From contig NMRA01000033.1 of assembly GCA_002633005.1 (NCBI GenBank), positions 1,481,352-1,545,351 of the forward strand: DNA of 64,000 nucleotides, written 5' to 3'. Position 1 is the first letter of the stretch. Each line of letters begins with the position of its first letter. The stretch comes from Phoronis australis (lineage: Eukaryota; Phoronida; Phoronidae). The position numbers were made by a program, and so were the translations under genes. Below, one piece after another: positions 27,408 through 39,369 of the stretch. The notes below the pieces were generated by a model that ran no database searches, had not been told where the DNA came from, and worked only from the letters and a program-made list of their open reading frames with translations.

Positions 27408-30400
27408 TGCTAGTGTGATCAAACAAGCCTGATGCATAAACCGACATTTTCATCTATTCCCGATTGCTTGATGAAGTGAAATTTCTCCAAGTATGATGCT
27501 TTGCCATGAAGTTTGTTATTTTGTTTGTTTCTGTCTTTGTTCGCACGTTACAGATTGCAATTCTTATTGGATCAGCGTGAAATTTATACGCAACGTGTGT
27601 TTTGTGAAAAGCTCGAAGTCTATCGTTTTTGGCATTGTGGCGGTCATTTTTTCCTTTTTTTGGTTGTGGAATCATAGCTCCGCTGTTTTTGATGGCATTT
27701 TTCAGATTTTTTTCTATAGATCATCAAAAGAGCTTTCTGGAGTGTCGAATTTGTTTTTCTCTTGGTCTTACTGTTCTCGATTTATTCGAGATTTCCAAGG
27801 GCTGGTCTCCAGTTTTTTGCCATACCTTTGGTATACTGTGATGGTTCTATGTGAAATTTGTTATATGGATAGATCATTTCAAGCGATATCGCATTGTTTG
27901 TGTTCTCAGTTTCGTCGTCAATATCACCTTCAAATTTTTTGTTTATTCTAATCATCAAGTGTCGCTCTGAAGAGCCCTTTCATTTCTTAGTTTCTGTTTC
28001 CTTACAACTAATTTTTATGTTATTGTTCGCTTGTAAATTATGATCAGCTTCGCAAGGTCATGTGGGATATGAACAGTTTCACAAGGTCATGTGGGATATG
28101 AACGAAAACTGTTGTATTTGATTTTGTGTTTTGCATAGTTCTCTCTACTTTCAATGGAACAGAATTTCTCATACATTCCTGCAGGCATTTTAGTTAATTT
28201 GTTTTGAGCTATAATCGGGACCTTATATACTTTGGAACATGAAAAAATTACGGTTTTTGTGAACAAGTGCTCTACAGCCTATTTTTCATATTCAAAACAG
28301 TTGTAATGTATAAGCTAAGTAAAGTTATAAAAATGTTTGGCTTTTAATTTTTTAACATTTTGAAAACAGAAGTGGGTGCAGTTCCAATTTTAACATTAAA
28401 TAAATAACCCAAGTAAAGAATTTAAATTTAAAATCCTGTTCTTCATGGAATTGATGACAGTTTAACACAACAATTTTGGAAGTCAGTGGACCGGTTGCGA
28501 TAACGAGTTGTCCTATTGGCCATCTTGAAACAGAAGCATTTGAAACTTCACGTATCAAGAGTAGATGTGTTGTTTCATATAAGTGCTGATTTTGTGGGCA
28601 GTATTATGAAAACTGCGGCAGTGAGTAGCGTTCAAGTGTGATTTTGAAAACTAAATGGATGTCACATCCGCAATCTTGAGTCTGATCATGACAAAAAACA
28701 ATTGACCCTTGAACTTTTTATGAAAGATATGCTTTATGTAACTTTCATGTCGATTGGACGAAAAATATGACATGTAGCATGATTGCAAACTACCAACTAC
28801 AAACTTCACGGCAAGACAACATACTAGGCGAATTTCATTTCATCAGGTAAAAACCGCAACAGCAAGTATTTATTTACCTATGGCTACTAATCCTTCAGAA
28901 AGAAAAATTAAAAGTGAAATTACTCTTGGCTTCCATATAATATCCGAAGAGATAAGATTTTTAACATTCAAGCCATTCCTTTATTATACAGGCTACTTTA
29001 GTACGGACAATTTACATTAATGGTCTTCTCCGTAGCAAATACTGTTATTTCCATGTTCCGCCTTCACACGATGACTGGCACCCAGTTACTTTTTGTACGT
29101 CAGGCTCATGCAGCAGAATCATCGAGCGAAAACAAAACATGATTTAAAAAAACTGTAACAAGAAATCTCAAACTTTTATCAAAAGAGATTCGGTCGTGGT
29201 AATGATATCATTGTTTTGTTATAACCGCTTTGTTATTATTACTATTTACTGAAAGGTGGCGCCACACTGTTTATGATGGATTGGCATGAAGTCAAAAATC
29301 AAATTCTGGCTGCTTACTCTCATAAAATGTATACTTTTTCTAACTTCTATAGCTATCCCGCAGAACGTAATGACCTATTATAAGTAGATTTTTGATGTAG
29401 TTGACAATTTTAAGTCAATTCATTTTAAAATGATTGATTACCTAGTATGACAATAACTTGCTGGTAATAATTCGTGGATAATAGATGTAATGATGTTACA
29501 TTATGTATTTATAAAAGTGGACAGTGGGTTATGCTGGTAAGGGGTTGGTGTCTTCACGCCTTCAGTGCCATCCACGCACACAGACTTATCCTAGAACATG
29601 TTACTCGTGGAACTATTTGTTGATAGGTTTGATGGCCATGTGAACGCTATTTAAACAAGTGCAACTTACCCCACTTGCAACAACTTACTCCACCTTATCG
29701 AGGTAAGGCAACTTGTTCTAGGGTAACTTGCACCACTTCTAATTCCTGTGTGACCGCAAACCTGGGGCAAGGGGAAAGTAAATTATCAGCTGCTGTTACA
29801 TTCAGACGGGTTTTCTCTTGCACGCCGTATTGACATTAGGTGTTCATGGGCATGCACAGTGCGACAACTTCTGCCTTACCCTAGTTATTGGATACATGTG
29901 TGTATGTGGATTGTGGACGCTCCACTCAGAACTGGGGTAAGTTGCTTTAGTGCAAGTTGTTCGAGGGTAGGCTGTGTGTGGATGGAAATTTATATCTGGG
30001 TAGAGTTCAGTAACTCTAGGACCTCGCTAAAAATATGACTTTACGAGAGATACTGCCACGTATTTTAAATGAGAACACGTGATTTTTGTTAGATTTTTCC
30101 ACGACTCGATTTTTCTTGCCGCAGGATAGCTTCTGAACTGTACTCTGACTTAATGACTTGCAAATTTGATGAAGGAAACTGAACTTCCAGTGTATATGTC
30201 ACTTAGTTGTGGCTAGGAGAGTTAAGCATGGATCAAAAAATCAGTCTATATTTGTATTATGAGGAGGACGACATTTCGGGATTTGAATTTAGCCCAAACT
30301 AAGGTGCGAAATGCCTTTGGTTACGTTATGCTAATTTTACTTCTCACACGCTTTGAACCTCAGAAGTGCTTTTACCTATTTGATGGATAGTTTTAAACGT

Positions 30401-33400
30401 TTAAGCTTCATTTTACTTCAAGTTTAAAATGTAGGCTTGTATGGTTAAAAGTTCCAATCCTGGACAAAAACCTGCGCATTAGGAGTGGTGTGACCAGACT
30501 TAATATTTTCTCTCATATGTTGAAAGGTTACACATAATTTGTACTCATGTTGCTCAAGAATTTAAAAATAACATTTTTGACATTTAGGCTTCAGCTATAG
30601 CTAGTCAAAATTGCGTAGATAAGTATGATTGCACAGGGTTGCAGTTTGTTTCTAATTTATTGAAGTCCTACGAAACTTTTCATGCACAGTTTCAGTTTTG
30701 TTTTGAGTTGGTGTTGCACATATTTCACTTTCTTGTTGCACGTATGTCGCTTTTTCATTCTTAATAGTTTATGTTTTAATCCAAAATGTGCAAATGTTTA
30801 CATGGTTATACCGGTATGTGGCTAGGCTACCGTACATCAGTTCCATGTCTCGGCTACAGTGAAGGATTCATTCAGTCAGAGGTTATTCATTCACGTGAAG
30901 TTTGAAGACCACTAGTAGAGCATGGGTTCACTGTAAACATGAACTTTGTGTGACATTGCCCTTAGCCATTGTTAGGGTTAGCTTAAGTACCAGTATGTAA
31001 TGGGCATGAATGAACTGAGTGAGTAGAACAGTGGTCAGAGTGGTCACGGCTTAAAGTTTCTTTTGGACATTCAACTTTGCATACATGCCTACGTAAACTT
31101 TTTGTGGAGTATTACAAAACATTCTTCTATAAAACCAGACCAAAACAGCAGACCCGAAGGGAAACACTGGGGTATGTGGAGTTCCCACTGCAACACAACG
31201 ATGGATATTGAGTGGTAGTTTGCATTAGTAAGTGCTTGCCTCTGTAGAGGCAGTGTGAGGATATTTTTTGTGTTTACTAGATAATGTTGACAAACCGTAC
31301 TGGGAATTTCCGAATAATAGGCCCACCCAGAAGAACGCCCCTGGGCGTATTTTCTGGAAATTATCCCAAACTATGTCCATTAGCATATTTTCAGTAACTG
31401 TGTGCGTATTTAAAAATCTGGTGGATTGTTCTGAACTGCGCATGCAATATGTTGTGGTGATGTAACATTTTTTTGTTTATATGATTAGCAAAGTATGAAG
31501 GACAGTTTGATAAAATTGTTTCCGAAAATATGTCCCCCTTTCCAAAAATACACTTGGGCATATATGTATAAAAAATAATTGCATGTGGTCTGGTACATTG
31601 AATTCGTTGCGATAGCTTTGGCCCCCTACTGATGACTTTGATGAGACTGAAATTGACTAGTCATACTACACCGAAGCGTCGATACTCCGCTATTAAATCT
31701 TCCTGTTGACTGTTAAGTTAACTAGCATTGTTAACTTCTATCCAGGAGTGAAGTTATCCGTTAACACTGACCGCAGTTACCCGAAACATCGATGCGTCGA
31801 CGCTAGTGTGAAAGGGTCTTTTGAGTTGACATACATGATTCAAATATTCAAATTTTTGTTATATCTGTGTTTGATTCAAAGCGAGATGATTACGGAAGTG
31901 TCTTTTGCTCCCCTGTCAACTGATGTAATTTCTGAACTGTTCTCTCTCTTTCAGGAGACTGTCCAACAGTCAATGAACAACTATGGTGCAATGGTATCTA
32001 CAGACGACCCTGGTACGTCTTTCATATATACACCCAACGATTCTACTGCGATTTTAATGTGACAATTGGGTGACCCACTGCAAATGGTCATGCCCTTGAA
32101 AATACTATGTGTTATCAATATTCAGATTAAATTCCTTGGGTACTGTTCTACACTTTTTGAGTAGGGTTGTGCTGCCAGAAATTCTAAATCCTAACGAGCA
32201 CAGTGCTTGGACAACTGGCAAAATGGGGAACCAAGACAATCCAAGACATGGTAAACTTTAGCAATAGTCTTACAATTTTTTACTTATCAAAGTAGGTCGT
32301 GAAAATGAAAACTTGTCATTCAATTACTAACTGTCTCTGCAAAAAATGGCTTCTGCATATGGTACATGTAATTGGTTTGATTTTGCTCACAGGTTTACGG
32401 TATCTACAACAACTGCTTCCGTTCAGCTATACTCAGCTGTGCCAGCGGGAGTCACCGGAGGTACCTGTCGACTACAGCAAACCCCTCGATCTCAGCTCAA
32501 CACCCAGCTCGCGACCCAAGTCCCCGAGCCGGTATTCGTCCCAGAAGGATGTCTTATCGGCACTAGACCCATCTAACATTGAACTGCGAGTACCAAGTGT
32601 ACAGGCTAAGTCCAGGTGACTGTTAAGTATATTGTATGGTTGACGCACTGTTCACTTGACTGTTAGTGCCTTTGTTTCTGAATACTTGTGAATACTGAAC
32701 TTTAGCTTTTATTTAGTATGCTACCAAAAATTAGGTTTCCTGTTTAGGGGAAAATGGAGTTTTGATTACAAATTTCGTTACGATGTTTTTTCAGCAGTAA
32801 ACGGAAGGATGGTAGTCGTCGTGCGTACACGGAAGAAGAGCTTCATGCGGCTGTAGCTGACATTCGCAGTGGGAAGCTGGGAACACGGCGGGCAGCACAG
32901 ATCTACGGTGTACCGAGGTCGACGCTGCGCAATAAAATCTTCAAAATGGACTGCGTGATTGCAGCCAGCAAGGCTCAGGCAGAGCAGAAGAAATCTCCAG
33001 CCAAACAAGGAGAACCGCTGATGTCGCTGGACGACCTGATGAAAAATAACTCTGTTGACTCTGTCGCCACACCTTCCAAGTTAACCCCGGTAAAAGGTCA
33101 TCTGTTCAAGTCAGAACCTCGGGAGAATGGCATCGAGAAGAGCAAAGAAGAGTGGGAGAGGAAGCTAGAACAGATTCGTCACAAGCATGGCTTGGACTCG
33201 CGCAAACCGCGCTACTGGGACATGCCATTTGCTGACATGATACCAGGACACAGGCAGAGATTTCTGGTGCCTGATTGGGAGGACGACAAGCGAAGGACGT
33301 CCATCTACGCTAACGAGCTGAAGTTGCCGTTCTTGCCCGTCCTTGTGCGTAAACTGGCTGAGGAGAGACTGAAGTCTGCCAAGGAGGAATTGTCCAATGG

Positions 33401-34382
33401 GGATGGTAGAAAACATTGTCGTCGGTCAACATCTGAGGATGAAGATGATGAGGACGAATTGTCCAGTACGACAGTGTCACCATCCAAGACGACTCTGAAG
33501 ATTCCGTCGATCAAACGTGTTCACGCTGAGATGAACGGTTTTGCTAATGAAGGCCCAGTGTTCTCAGATCACTCGCCGGCTGTAGATCAGAGCAATAGAG
33601 TGGGAGACACTTTGAAGGACATCATTGCGAAGACGATCGCAGACAAGATGCGTACACGTACGGGTATTGACTCCATCCAGAAGGTGAGAGCGTGGACAGA
33701 GTCTTGTAGAGACCTGGATCAGCCAGACACAAGCTCCCCATCAATGGCACACTACACTCCTCCCCTGAAGAAGCTCCGACCCAAGCCTAGCTCAGAATCA
33801 CCGGCCGCTTCTTCGACAACTGAGAAAACGACTGAGACTCCAACAAAGGCTTCTGATGGTTCCACGGGGAAGAAGACGCGTCCCAAGCGGGGGCAGTATC
33901 GCAAATACAATAGCCAGTTGTTGATGGAGGCAGTCAAGGCTGTGCAGAGAGGAGAGATGAGTGTCCATCGTGCCGGCAGTTACTTTGGAGTCCCGCATTC
34001 CACACTTGAGTACAAAGTGAAGGAGCGTCACCTGTTGAGGAAGAAAAAGATCGCCGAGCAAAAGAGTCAGCAGGAGGCGACGTCTTCTACCTCGAACACA
34101 ACTACTAAAGCGGTGACGAGCGTGACGCAGGCGAGCTCAGCATTCCAGGGCATGGTAACCCCGGCGTTGTATTCGGCACCCATGGCCGGTGTGACTCCAC
34201 TTGGCTTCTTCCCCGAATATGCTATAATTCCTCCCGTATCTATCGGGGCAGGCTTCGCAGTCAGCACCCCTGCCTCGGAGCTGCTTCGCAAGCTGCAGGC
34301 CAAGGTGCAAAGTCAGTCTCAGGGTGGGACTGAAGTGGACACTGGCGATAGCCAGAGTAATGAGAGCATAGTTGTGCAATAA
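16866..34382 (+). CDS. LCOR: LCOR/LCORL-type ligand-dependent nuclear receptor corepressor (E93/Mblk-1 family), 6 exons seen
   Basis: Corepressor that binds nuclear receptors and CtBP and contacts DNA through psq-type helix-turn-helix domains. Exons 16866-16959, 19139-19207, 21387-21466, 31955-32012, 32393-32615 and 32795-34382 join in frame to 703 residues. Order: N-terminal block CAQERRAFKRELLSW, GLEAIAEQL, then DPIDWKPDQECFYC (vertebrate ELTDWSMDEKCSFC); LQQLL, an LxxLL receptor box at ~105-109; PLDLS, the CtBP motif at ~131-135; psq domain 1 at ~178-225; the block HRQRFLVPDWEDDKRR; an acidic run EDEDDEDE; psq domain 2 at ~537-590 with RGQYRKYNSQLL and GVPHSTLEYKVKER. The 10.5-kb intron after exon 3 may hide one or two exons present in vertebrates. 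Vertebrate LCOR and LCORL share this plan, so the name covers both. Confidence 0.9.
18210..18400 (+). repeat. Dispersed repeat family C, copy 2
   Basis: Contains TGACATGCCGTAATAAGCCA, AACTTGTCGAGC, GGGTCTCGAGCATTATCACC and GAACTGTCATT in the same order as the copy at 48570-48760. Confidence 0.5.
18431..18833 (+). mobile_element. Family B inverted-repeat element, copy 1
   Basis: 403 bp, alignable throughout with 29567-29985 in the same orientation. Ends GCCGTCCACACAGAC and GGCTGTATGGGGACAG are imperfect inverted repeats. The interior is built from repeats of GTAACTTG and GCAACTTAC on both strands. No ORF of its own. Confidence 0.7.
19139..19207 (+). CDS. LCOR: LCOR exon 2
   Basis: GLEAIAEQLGGKEK to KPFN, corresponding to vertebrate GFESILEGLYG. 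Acceptor TTTTACAG, donor GTAAGT. Confidence 0.85.
19208..21386 (+). other. LCOR intron 2
   Basis: Holds an antisense THAP-domain remnant at 20345-20640; otherwise nothing recognised. Confidence 0.6.
20345..20640 (-). pseudogene. THAP-domain remnant, antisense in LCOR intron 2
   Basis: Reading the minus strand from ATG 20640: MTRSCCMLGCKHH, then VPFHKF, RDVCSKHF and finally KKDAISLIFPFSAP. This is the C2CH zinc-binding pattern of a THAP domain (Cys-x3-Cys near the start, Cys-x2-His in CSKHF, and the AVPTIF-like end). One in-frame TAA interrupts it just before RDVCSKHF. THAP domains occur in P-element-type transposases and in host proteins derived from them. No transposase core was recognised next to it, so it is most likely a decayed transposon or gene fragment. 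Confidence 0.6.
21387..21466 (+). CDS. LCOR: LCOR exon 3 (CxxC motif)
   Basis: DLESEDPIDWKPDQECFYC and following HSRSKF. Acceptor TTTCCCAG, donor GTAAAT. The CFYC pair aligns with CSFC of vertebrate LCOR. Confidence 0.87.
26868..26950 (+). repeat. (GTT)n tract with 21-bp higher-order period
   Basis: TTG repeats interrupted by GATG at 26882, 26903 and 26924, giving a 21-bp superunit. Confidence 0.9.
27357..27407 (+). repeat. (TAA)n microsatellite
   Basis: About 17 uninterrupted TAA units. Confidence 0.95.
28052..28103 (+). repeat. 30-bp tandem duplication with AAGGTCA
   Basis: CAAGGTCATGTGGGATATGA occurs twice, 30 bp apart. Each copy carries AAGGTCA, the extended nuclear-receptor half-site. 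Confidence 0.7.
29567..29985 (+). mobile_element. Family B inverted-repeat element, copy 2
   Basis: 419 bp. Left end CCATCCACGCACACAG, right end CTGTGTGTGGATGG, inverted-identical but for two extra bases. Same GTAACTTG/GCAACTTAC interior as the copy at 18431-18833. No clear target duplication (left flank CTTCAGT, right flank AAATTTA). Confidence 0.75.
31308..31372. repeat. Compact foldback repeat
   Basis: GGGAATTTCCGAATAATAGG faces the imperfect inverse GGGCGTATTTTCTGG...TTATCCC over a short loop. Related to the repeat at 9533-9660. Confidence 0.5.
31955..32012 (+). CDS. LCOR: LCOR exon 4 (inferred)
   Basis: ETVQQSMNNYGAMVSTDDP, 58 nt. Acceptor TCTCTCTTTCAG, donor GTACGT. Phase fits both neighbours; resembles vertebrate QELMKKMIRQFAIEY only loosely. 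Confidence 0.65.
32393..32615 (+). CDS. LCOR: LCOR exon 5 (LxxLL box and CtBP motif)
   Basis: 223 nt. Carries RYLQQLLPF (receptor box) and SKPLDLSS (CtBP-binding), 22 residues apart and in the same order as in vertebrate LCOR. Acceptor GCTCACAG, donor GTGACT. Confidence 0.88.
32795..34382 (+). CDS. LCOR: LCOR terminal exon (two psq domains)
   Basis: 1,588 nt ending TAA at 34380-34382. Starts inside a Ser codon; the tandem acceptor TCAGCAG allows a variant 3 nt shorter. Encodes psq 1 (RRAYTEEELHAAVADI to YGVPRSTLRNKIFK) and psq 2. Antisense frames of 60-87 codons over this exon are shadows. Confidence 0.95.
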
Positions 34383-37300
34383 CTGTCGTCAGCGTTGCCA
34401 TAGTAACCTGTTGCAATATGTTGTGCTAAGGACATAGGTAACGCTTGCTATTTATTTGCTGCAGTGCTGGCTGCTGAGGTCACTCCCCCTGTTGTCAAGT
34501 AGTGCAGTATTCATCAGCATGATTTGCTTTGAATCTCAGTTGCTGAAAGATCTTTATTAACTTATTCAATTATGCCAAACAAGAATAACCGCACCTCTCT
34601 CAGAGTGCGTCTGTTTACGTTGTCTCCCATGTACTCTTTATTAGTTGCTGTTTTTGTTATATCATACCCACATTTAATTAAACATAGGTGTTATCAATTT
34701 CGAGGGAATAATAGTTTAGAATCAAATTTCAAATAGTTTTTATCCAGCAGTTGTTGCTTGTCCCCAGTTTTTGTTCTCAGAACAGTTTTTTTTTTCAACC
34801 ACCTTATGTCGGAGCTTGCATCTTGTTTTTGCCATTTTTATTGTATTAATACACTGTAGAGGATTTTTCCTATTGTTGATAATATTAAAAACGACTTGTT
34901 TTTGTACATTTTGCATGTGTGCGTATTTATTTATTTTGTTTCTATGTCATTTGTAGTAAGTAGTAAGAAAGCAATGAAGACGTGTACTATTTTAAATGTT
35001 GCTATAATATTTATTGTAATTTATTGTGACATGTCAAACTACTGTCAATCAGTGTAAATAAAAATTCATTTTATAAGACGGATAAGGTGCTGCCAGGCAG
35101 TGTAATTGGATTGTCTTGATTGGCCATTGTATTATGAACATAAGTTGTTTGACATCTGGTCATTTAGTAGGATGCGTGTTAGTTGATGTTTAAAGATCTG
35201 TATTTTGCGAATCTTGTTCACTCAGTTTCAATGGATTTTATTTGACAGCTGTCTGTAATTTTGTTTTGTTGTCACTTGATCACCTCTAGCACTAGAAGTG
35301 AAACTGAGTTTGAACTTCAAATCATGAGTTATGGCAATTTTTGTATCAGAATCACACGTATACTAAGGTACTCTGCTGCACCTGTCAACCTGTACAAGCC
35401 TTAATTCAATTACACTTACCTCAAGTTCGTGATTAAAACTAAGTTCGGTTTGAGTTCGGAGATGGGATTTCGGGGCCCAGGTTGTAGATCGAGATAGTGT
35501 GCTGAGGAGGAATTCTTTCTGTGTCGAGGATCCACAGAGGAAGAGTAGAAATGCAGAATCATCCGCTCGCATGCATCCTAGTAACGGCCTGTGCCATGCC
35601 TTGCACATTGTCACCAGGAAGCAATGAAAAACTTATTGTGCATTGACAGTTTAGTTCTATTGAATTTTGCGAATCCATAATGTGGTGATTTAAAATGCAG
35701 TGCGAAACACAGTTCTGTGTTCTTTTTTGCAGTTGTCTTTTTGCCTGATTTAAGAGCAGACGTTTTTTTGGTCGTAAATGATAATGTAAACTTCATGTAT
35801 TGCCCTCTGTTGTTAACCACACTGAGCAGATCTTTAGGAAACCCACATCAGTGCTAGTTGATTAGAACTAGTTTCACTGAGGTTTTTGTTTTGGGAGCCA
35901 GTAGTATACCCTACTAACTGCATTCTGGCAAGTACACACCTTTCATCAGGGATTCACATTTTACCTTCTAATACCCAACTTTGTTGTTAATTATTTGATT
36001 CCTTGGGCCTCAAATGAAGAATTGTTTGACACGTGTTCATGTAAGAAACCAGTTGATCCGTAAATCCCTGTTTTTCAATGTTTTCTTTTGTTAATGTGCC
36101 TCTTTCCGCTGTAGGTCATGTTGAATTTGAGACATGACAAAAATTTTGTGAATTCAGCAGTCGTTTGCCATGGATCTCAGTTAATTTGATAGTGCTCGGA
36201 GCTCTGTAGTGATTCCGGTTGCAATCCACTGTTTGTGTGAAGTGAGAAGTGTGGATTTGGGTTTTCATTTACCTGAACCTGACAGCCTAACAGTTGATGA
36301 ACTAGGCTACGTTCGTAGACTGCAAAACACTATTTTTTACTTGTGAAAAATCTTGGTGAATTCAATCCCACAATTCCACACTCTAAGCCCGTTGACCAAT
36401 CACTTCAGTGGCCACCATTTTGACGGGACAGGCTAGTGAGCTCTTAAGTATACTTGTGAAACGCAACGATTTTCAACATCTTGCCTTTGTCACAAGATTT
36501 GAGTTTTACAGGCTGCTCTCCCATTCACTATAAATGGTAAGTCTGACACTATTCAGACTGAAGCTGCTTTGTTTTTGCTGTTATATCCAGTTATTTAGGC
36601 TAGCTCTCTTATTTTATGCAACCCGCAGTAAAATCTCTAATTTCTGGCAAAAGTAATTTCCTAGAACGTCTTTCATATTTTAAAGGCTTCTAACATCGTT
36701 TCTATCGTTCACAGTTTTTAAACATCTTGTTTTAGCTATGGAAAAGCATTCAATTTGGTGCTACATGAAATTTCATTTGTCTGCTGTATTGTGTCTTGAG
36801 AGTTAACCATACTACCAGTTACTCGGCCGACTCGAACATTAGTTTGGAAACCATTTAGTCACGACCGAAAGCAGTTTGTGGCTAGGTTATTGGGTACATT
36901 TACTGTTTGGAAGATGGATTGTGAATGAAACAGGTATGCTAGTAGCTGTCCTTCACTTCTGGGCATCAATTATTGTTAGGCTGGTGGCACCTGCTGCCAT
37001 CTGTCAATGAACAAGTGTACTAGTTCCCTGAGGATTCTTTTCAATATGGTTCTTACACATCAGTGGCTTCAAATTATGTCAATTCTCCTATGTAGGGGCA
37101 TAGCAATAGGATTTGTTAGCTGTAAAAGTGACTTAAGAACTGGATTTTTTAACGTCGAGTCACTTGTATTAGTCATTGAAAGTATTTGTTGCCAGTAGTT
37201 CAACTTTATGCCCAATGTTGGCACATCTGCGTATCTCGGGCAAACTTGGCTGATGAGTGACGCATACGATTTGGAATTCATGTTTCAGGTTTTACACTTG

Positions 37301-39306
37301 CTGAGTAGGTGCTGTTACGTTGATTTTTTAAAATGTATGTTACTATGGCAATTGTAATGGGCATGGTGTTGAGAGATTATTTCCTAGCTGTAGTTTGTTG
37401 TTGTTGTTGTCTGGTTTAGTATTAAACCACTTGGAGGTCATGTAGTTTTAACTGAAATGAAATGTATTGTTTTTGTGGAAATAAACTTGTGGTAAAATGT
37501 ATTGTTGTATTTTCAAAGTTCACTGGACAGGTGAAACACAAGATTCAAATAGTTGAACTTGCATAAATCGAACCAAGCAGGGCTGAGATTTAAGGTGAAA
37601 TCAAAGATTAATTGGAGTACCTTAACTGGAAGTAATACTGTAAAACTTCATCGCAGTTGAATGAAAATCGGACATGTGCGTATTAAACTGGGGTATGCAA
37701 GTTTTACTGGAGTATATCACGAGATCGTTTCGAAAAGTAATTAAATGAATAAAACCAGGACTTAGAATTTTCCTCTTTTAAAGAGGATTTCCTCTTTTGG
37801 TTTCAGTTTGCTCTTATTTTATTTCCAACTTCCTCTTTTTTCGTTTCTTTTATCATTATTTTGACTTAGTGCAAAAAAATTCTTGCAGTTAAATGTTACA
37901 ACGCATTTCTATCACATTAGTCTTCTTCGTATAATGATACATCACGTGGAAAATTTCCCTTTTTTGTCGTGGGTCATTCCAAGCCCTGTACAACACCCAG
38001 CTCGTTATTAACATCACAGAAAGGTTTGAACTAAATAGTTTTCACACAAGATGGAGTATATGATCTACAGGCCATCGCACCAAGGTAGTCCTCGTTACAA
38101 ATATGATTGGGAACAAACCAATTGGTGTAAAATTGGAGTGAGAACCGTGTGGACGATGGTGCATTTGAGGCATGTTTTTGTCCTAAGTTGTCCATTAACG
38201 AGGGTACCCATCCCGTTTCATTGAGATGTTCGGATGAAAGCAACAAAACGACCGCGAAATTTTTCTTCACAGCTGTATCTAAATGAAACCAATAAAACAA
38301 ATACCGATCATCGGGGATGGTAAAATCTCACCAACTTCGGACACAACATTGCCAACATCTGTTTTTTAATGGTTGCTAGCATCACAAGCATTTTTTAGTC
38401 AGATCTGCACGCCACCTGTTGGCCACATCACGTTACCAGCATTGTTGTGAATGATAACGAATTCTCAAAATATCTGATGTTAGCTATGGTTTAGAATACA
38501 AAAATGACAAAACATTCATTTGGTGCTATCTATTTTTGGTGGAAAATAATAATTTCAGTGTCTGCCCAAATGTCCACAATTGGTGTTGGGGATTTTACCA
38601 CGGCAGTACTGAAAAATTACTTATATACAGAAAGCAGTTGTATTGTTAAGTTTACAAAGTTACATGTTCTAAATATACAGTTTTATTCGCACATCACACA
38701 AAAATCAAAATATACCAAAAATTTACAATTACCAGTATAGTTAAAACATGGTTCACATTCATTCCATCAAATTCTCTTCAATACCAAAAAAACACTGCGT
38801 TTCTACCTGGTAATTATCAATGTCTCTAAAATTTGCTACCAGTTTTAATCACAATGACTAAAATTTCAAAACTAAAAGACAAGTTTTCAACAAATGTTTC
38901 GATGTAAATTTACCTCTGAGAAAAAATAAGGTAAAAACCAACATATTGCCTTATGCGCGTTACAAAAAATCCACTGGATTTAAAATAAAATTTCTACGTT
39001 AAAATAAATATTTGCAGAGTCCAAATTTGGTTGAGAGAGCCACGCAGACAATGTTTCCAAAGAAGAGAAAAATGAGTGCAACACCAAGACAGACATCAGA
39101 AAACATAAGAAATGCAGCCCGTAGCACAGAAAGCGTGTTCCGTACAGTTACAGGAACTAGGGCAGTGGGCGGATAGATGACGTGTTTGTCCAGTTACAAA
39201 GAACTGTTGGGAATCCGGAAGAGCTTCCATAATTTGTTGCATCCAATGGACACGTGCGTGTACTGAGGAATTTTCACCTGTCTCAGTAAAGTCCCGTCGC
39301 AGCTCA
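34383..39306. other. LCOR 3' UTR and LCOR-NCAPH convergent intergenic region
   Basis: 4.9 kb. The first 0.7 kb is the likely LCOR 3' UTR. Near 37780-37850 are loose CCTCTTTT repeats. The antisense 83-codon frame at 35363-35614 and the frame at 38031-38300 resemble nothing I know. Confidence 0.6.
35057..35062 (+). terminator. LCOR poly(A) signal
   Basis: AATAAA in TGTAAATAAAAATTC, 675 nt after the stop. A second candidate, GAAATAAAC, lies near 37480. Confidence 0.5.
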
Positions 39307-39369
39307 TCACTGTGCCCCTTGTAAAATCCTGAGATCCGTCAGAGAATCATTGTGGACAATCTTTAATGT
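39307..39369 (-). CDS. NCAPH: NCAPH terminal exon
   Basis: TLKIVHNDSLTDLRILQGAQ then TGATGA, two adjacent in-frame stops. Acceptor TTTTCAG. Aligns with human NLKLEGTEDLSDVLVRQGD. Confidence 0.9.
   Translation of the reverse strand, partial: TLKIVHNDSLTDLRILQGAQ

Larger units (their letters stand above)
21467..31954 (+). other. LCOR intron 3 (10.5 kb, may hide exons)
   Basis: Contains two short tandem trinucleotide tracts, a family B element, a foldback repeat, and near 21590-21945 two loose direct repeats ending TCGAAAG...AGTCTCACTTTAA and TCGAAAA...AATCTCACTTTAA. No conserved vertebrate LCOR exon was recognised, though one or two are expected by comparison. Confidence 0.5.

Noticed and set aside
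27493-27951. 152-codon + strand frame in LCOR intron 3
   Set aside because: Phe/Cys-rich low-complexity translation of T-rich DNA; not similar to any LCOR exon.
33165-34379. Several antisense frames over the LCOR last exon
   Set aside because: Shadows of a long GC-richer coding exon.
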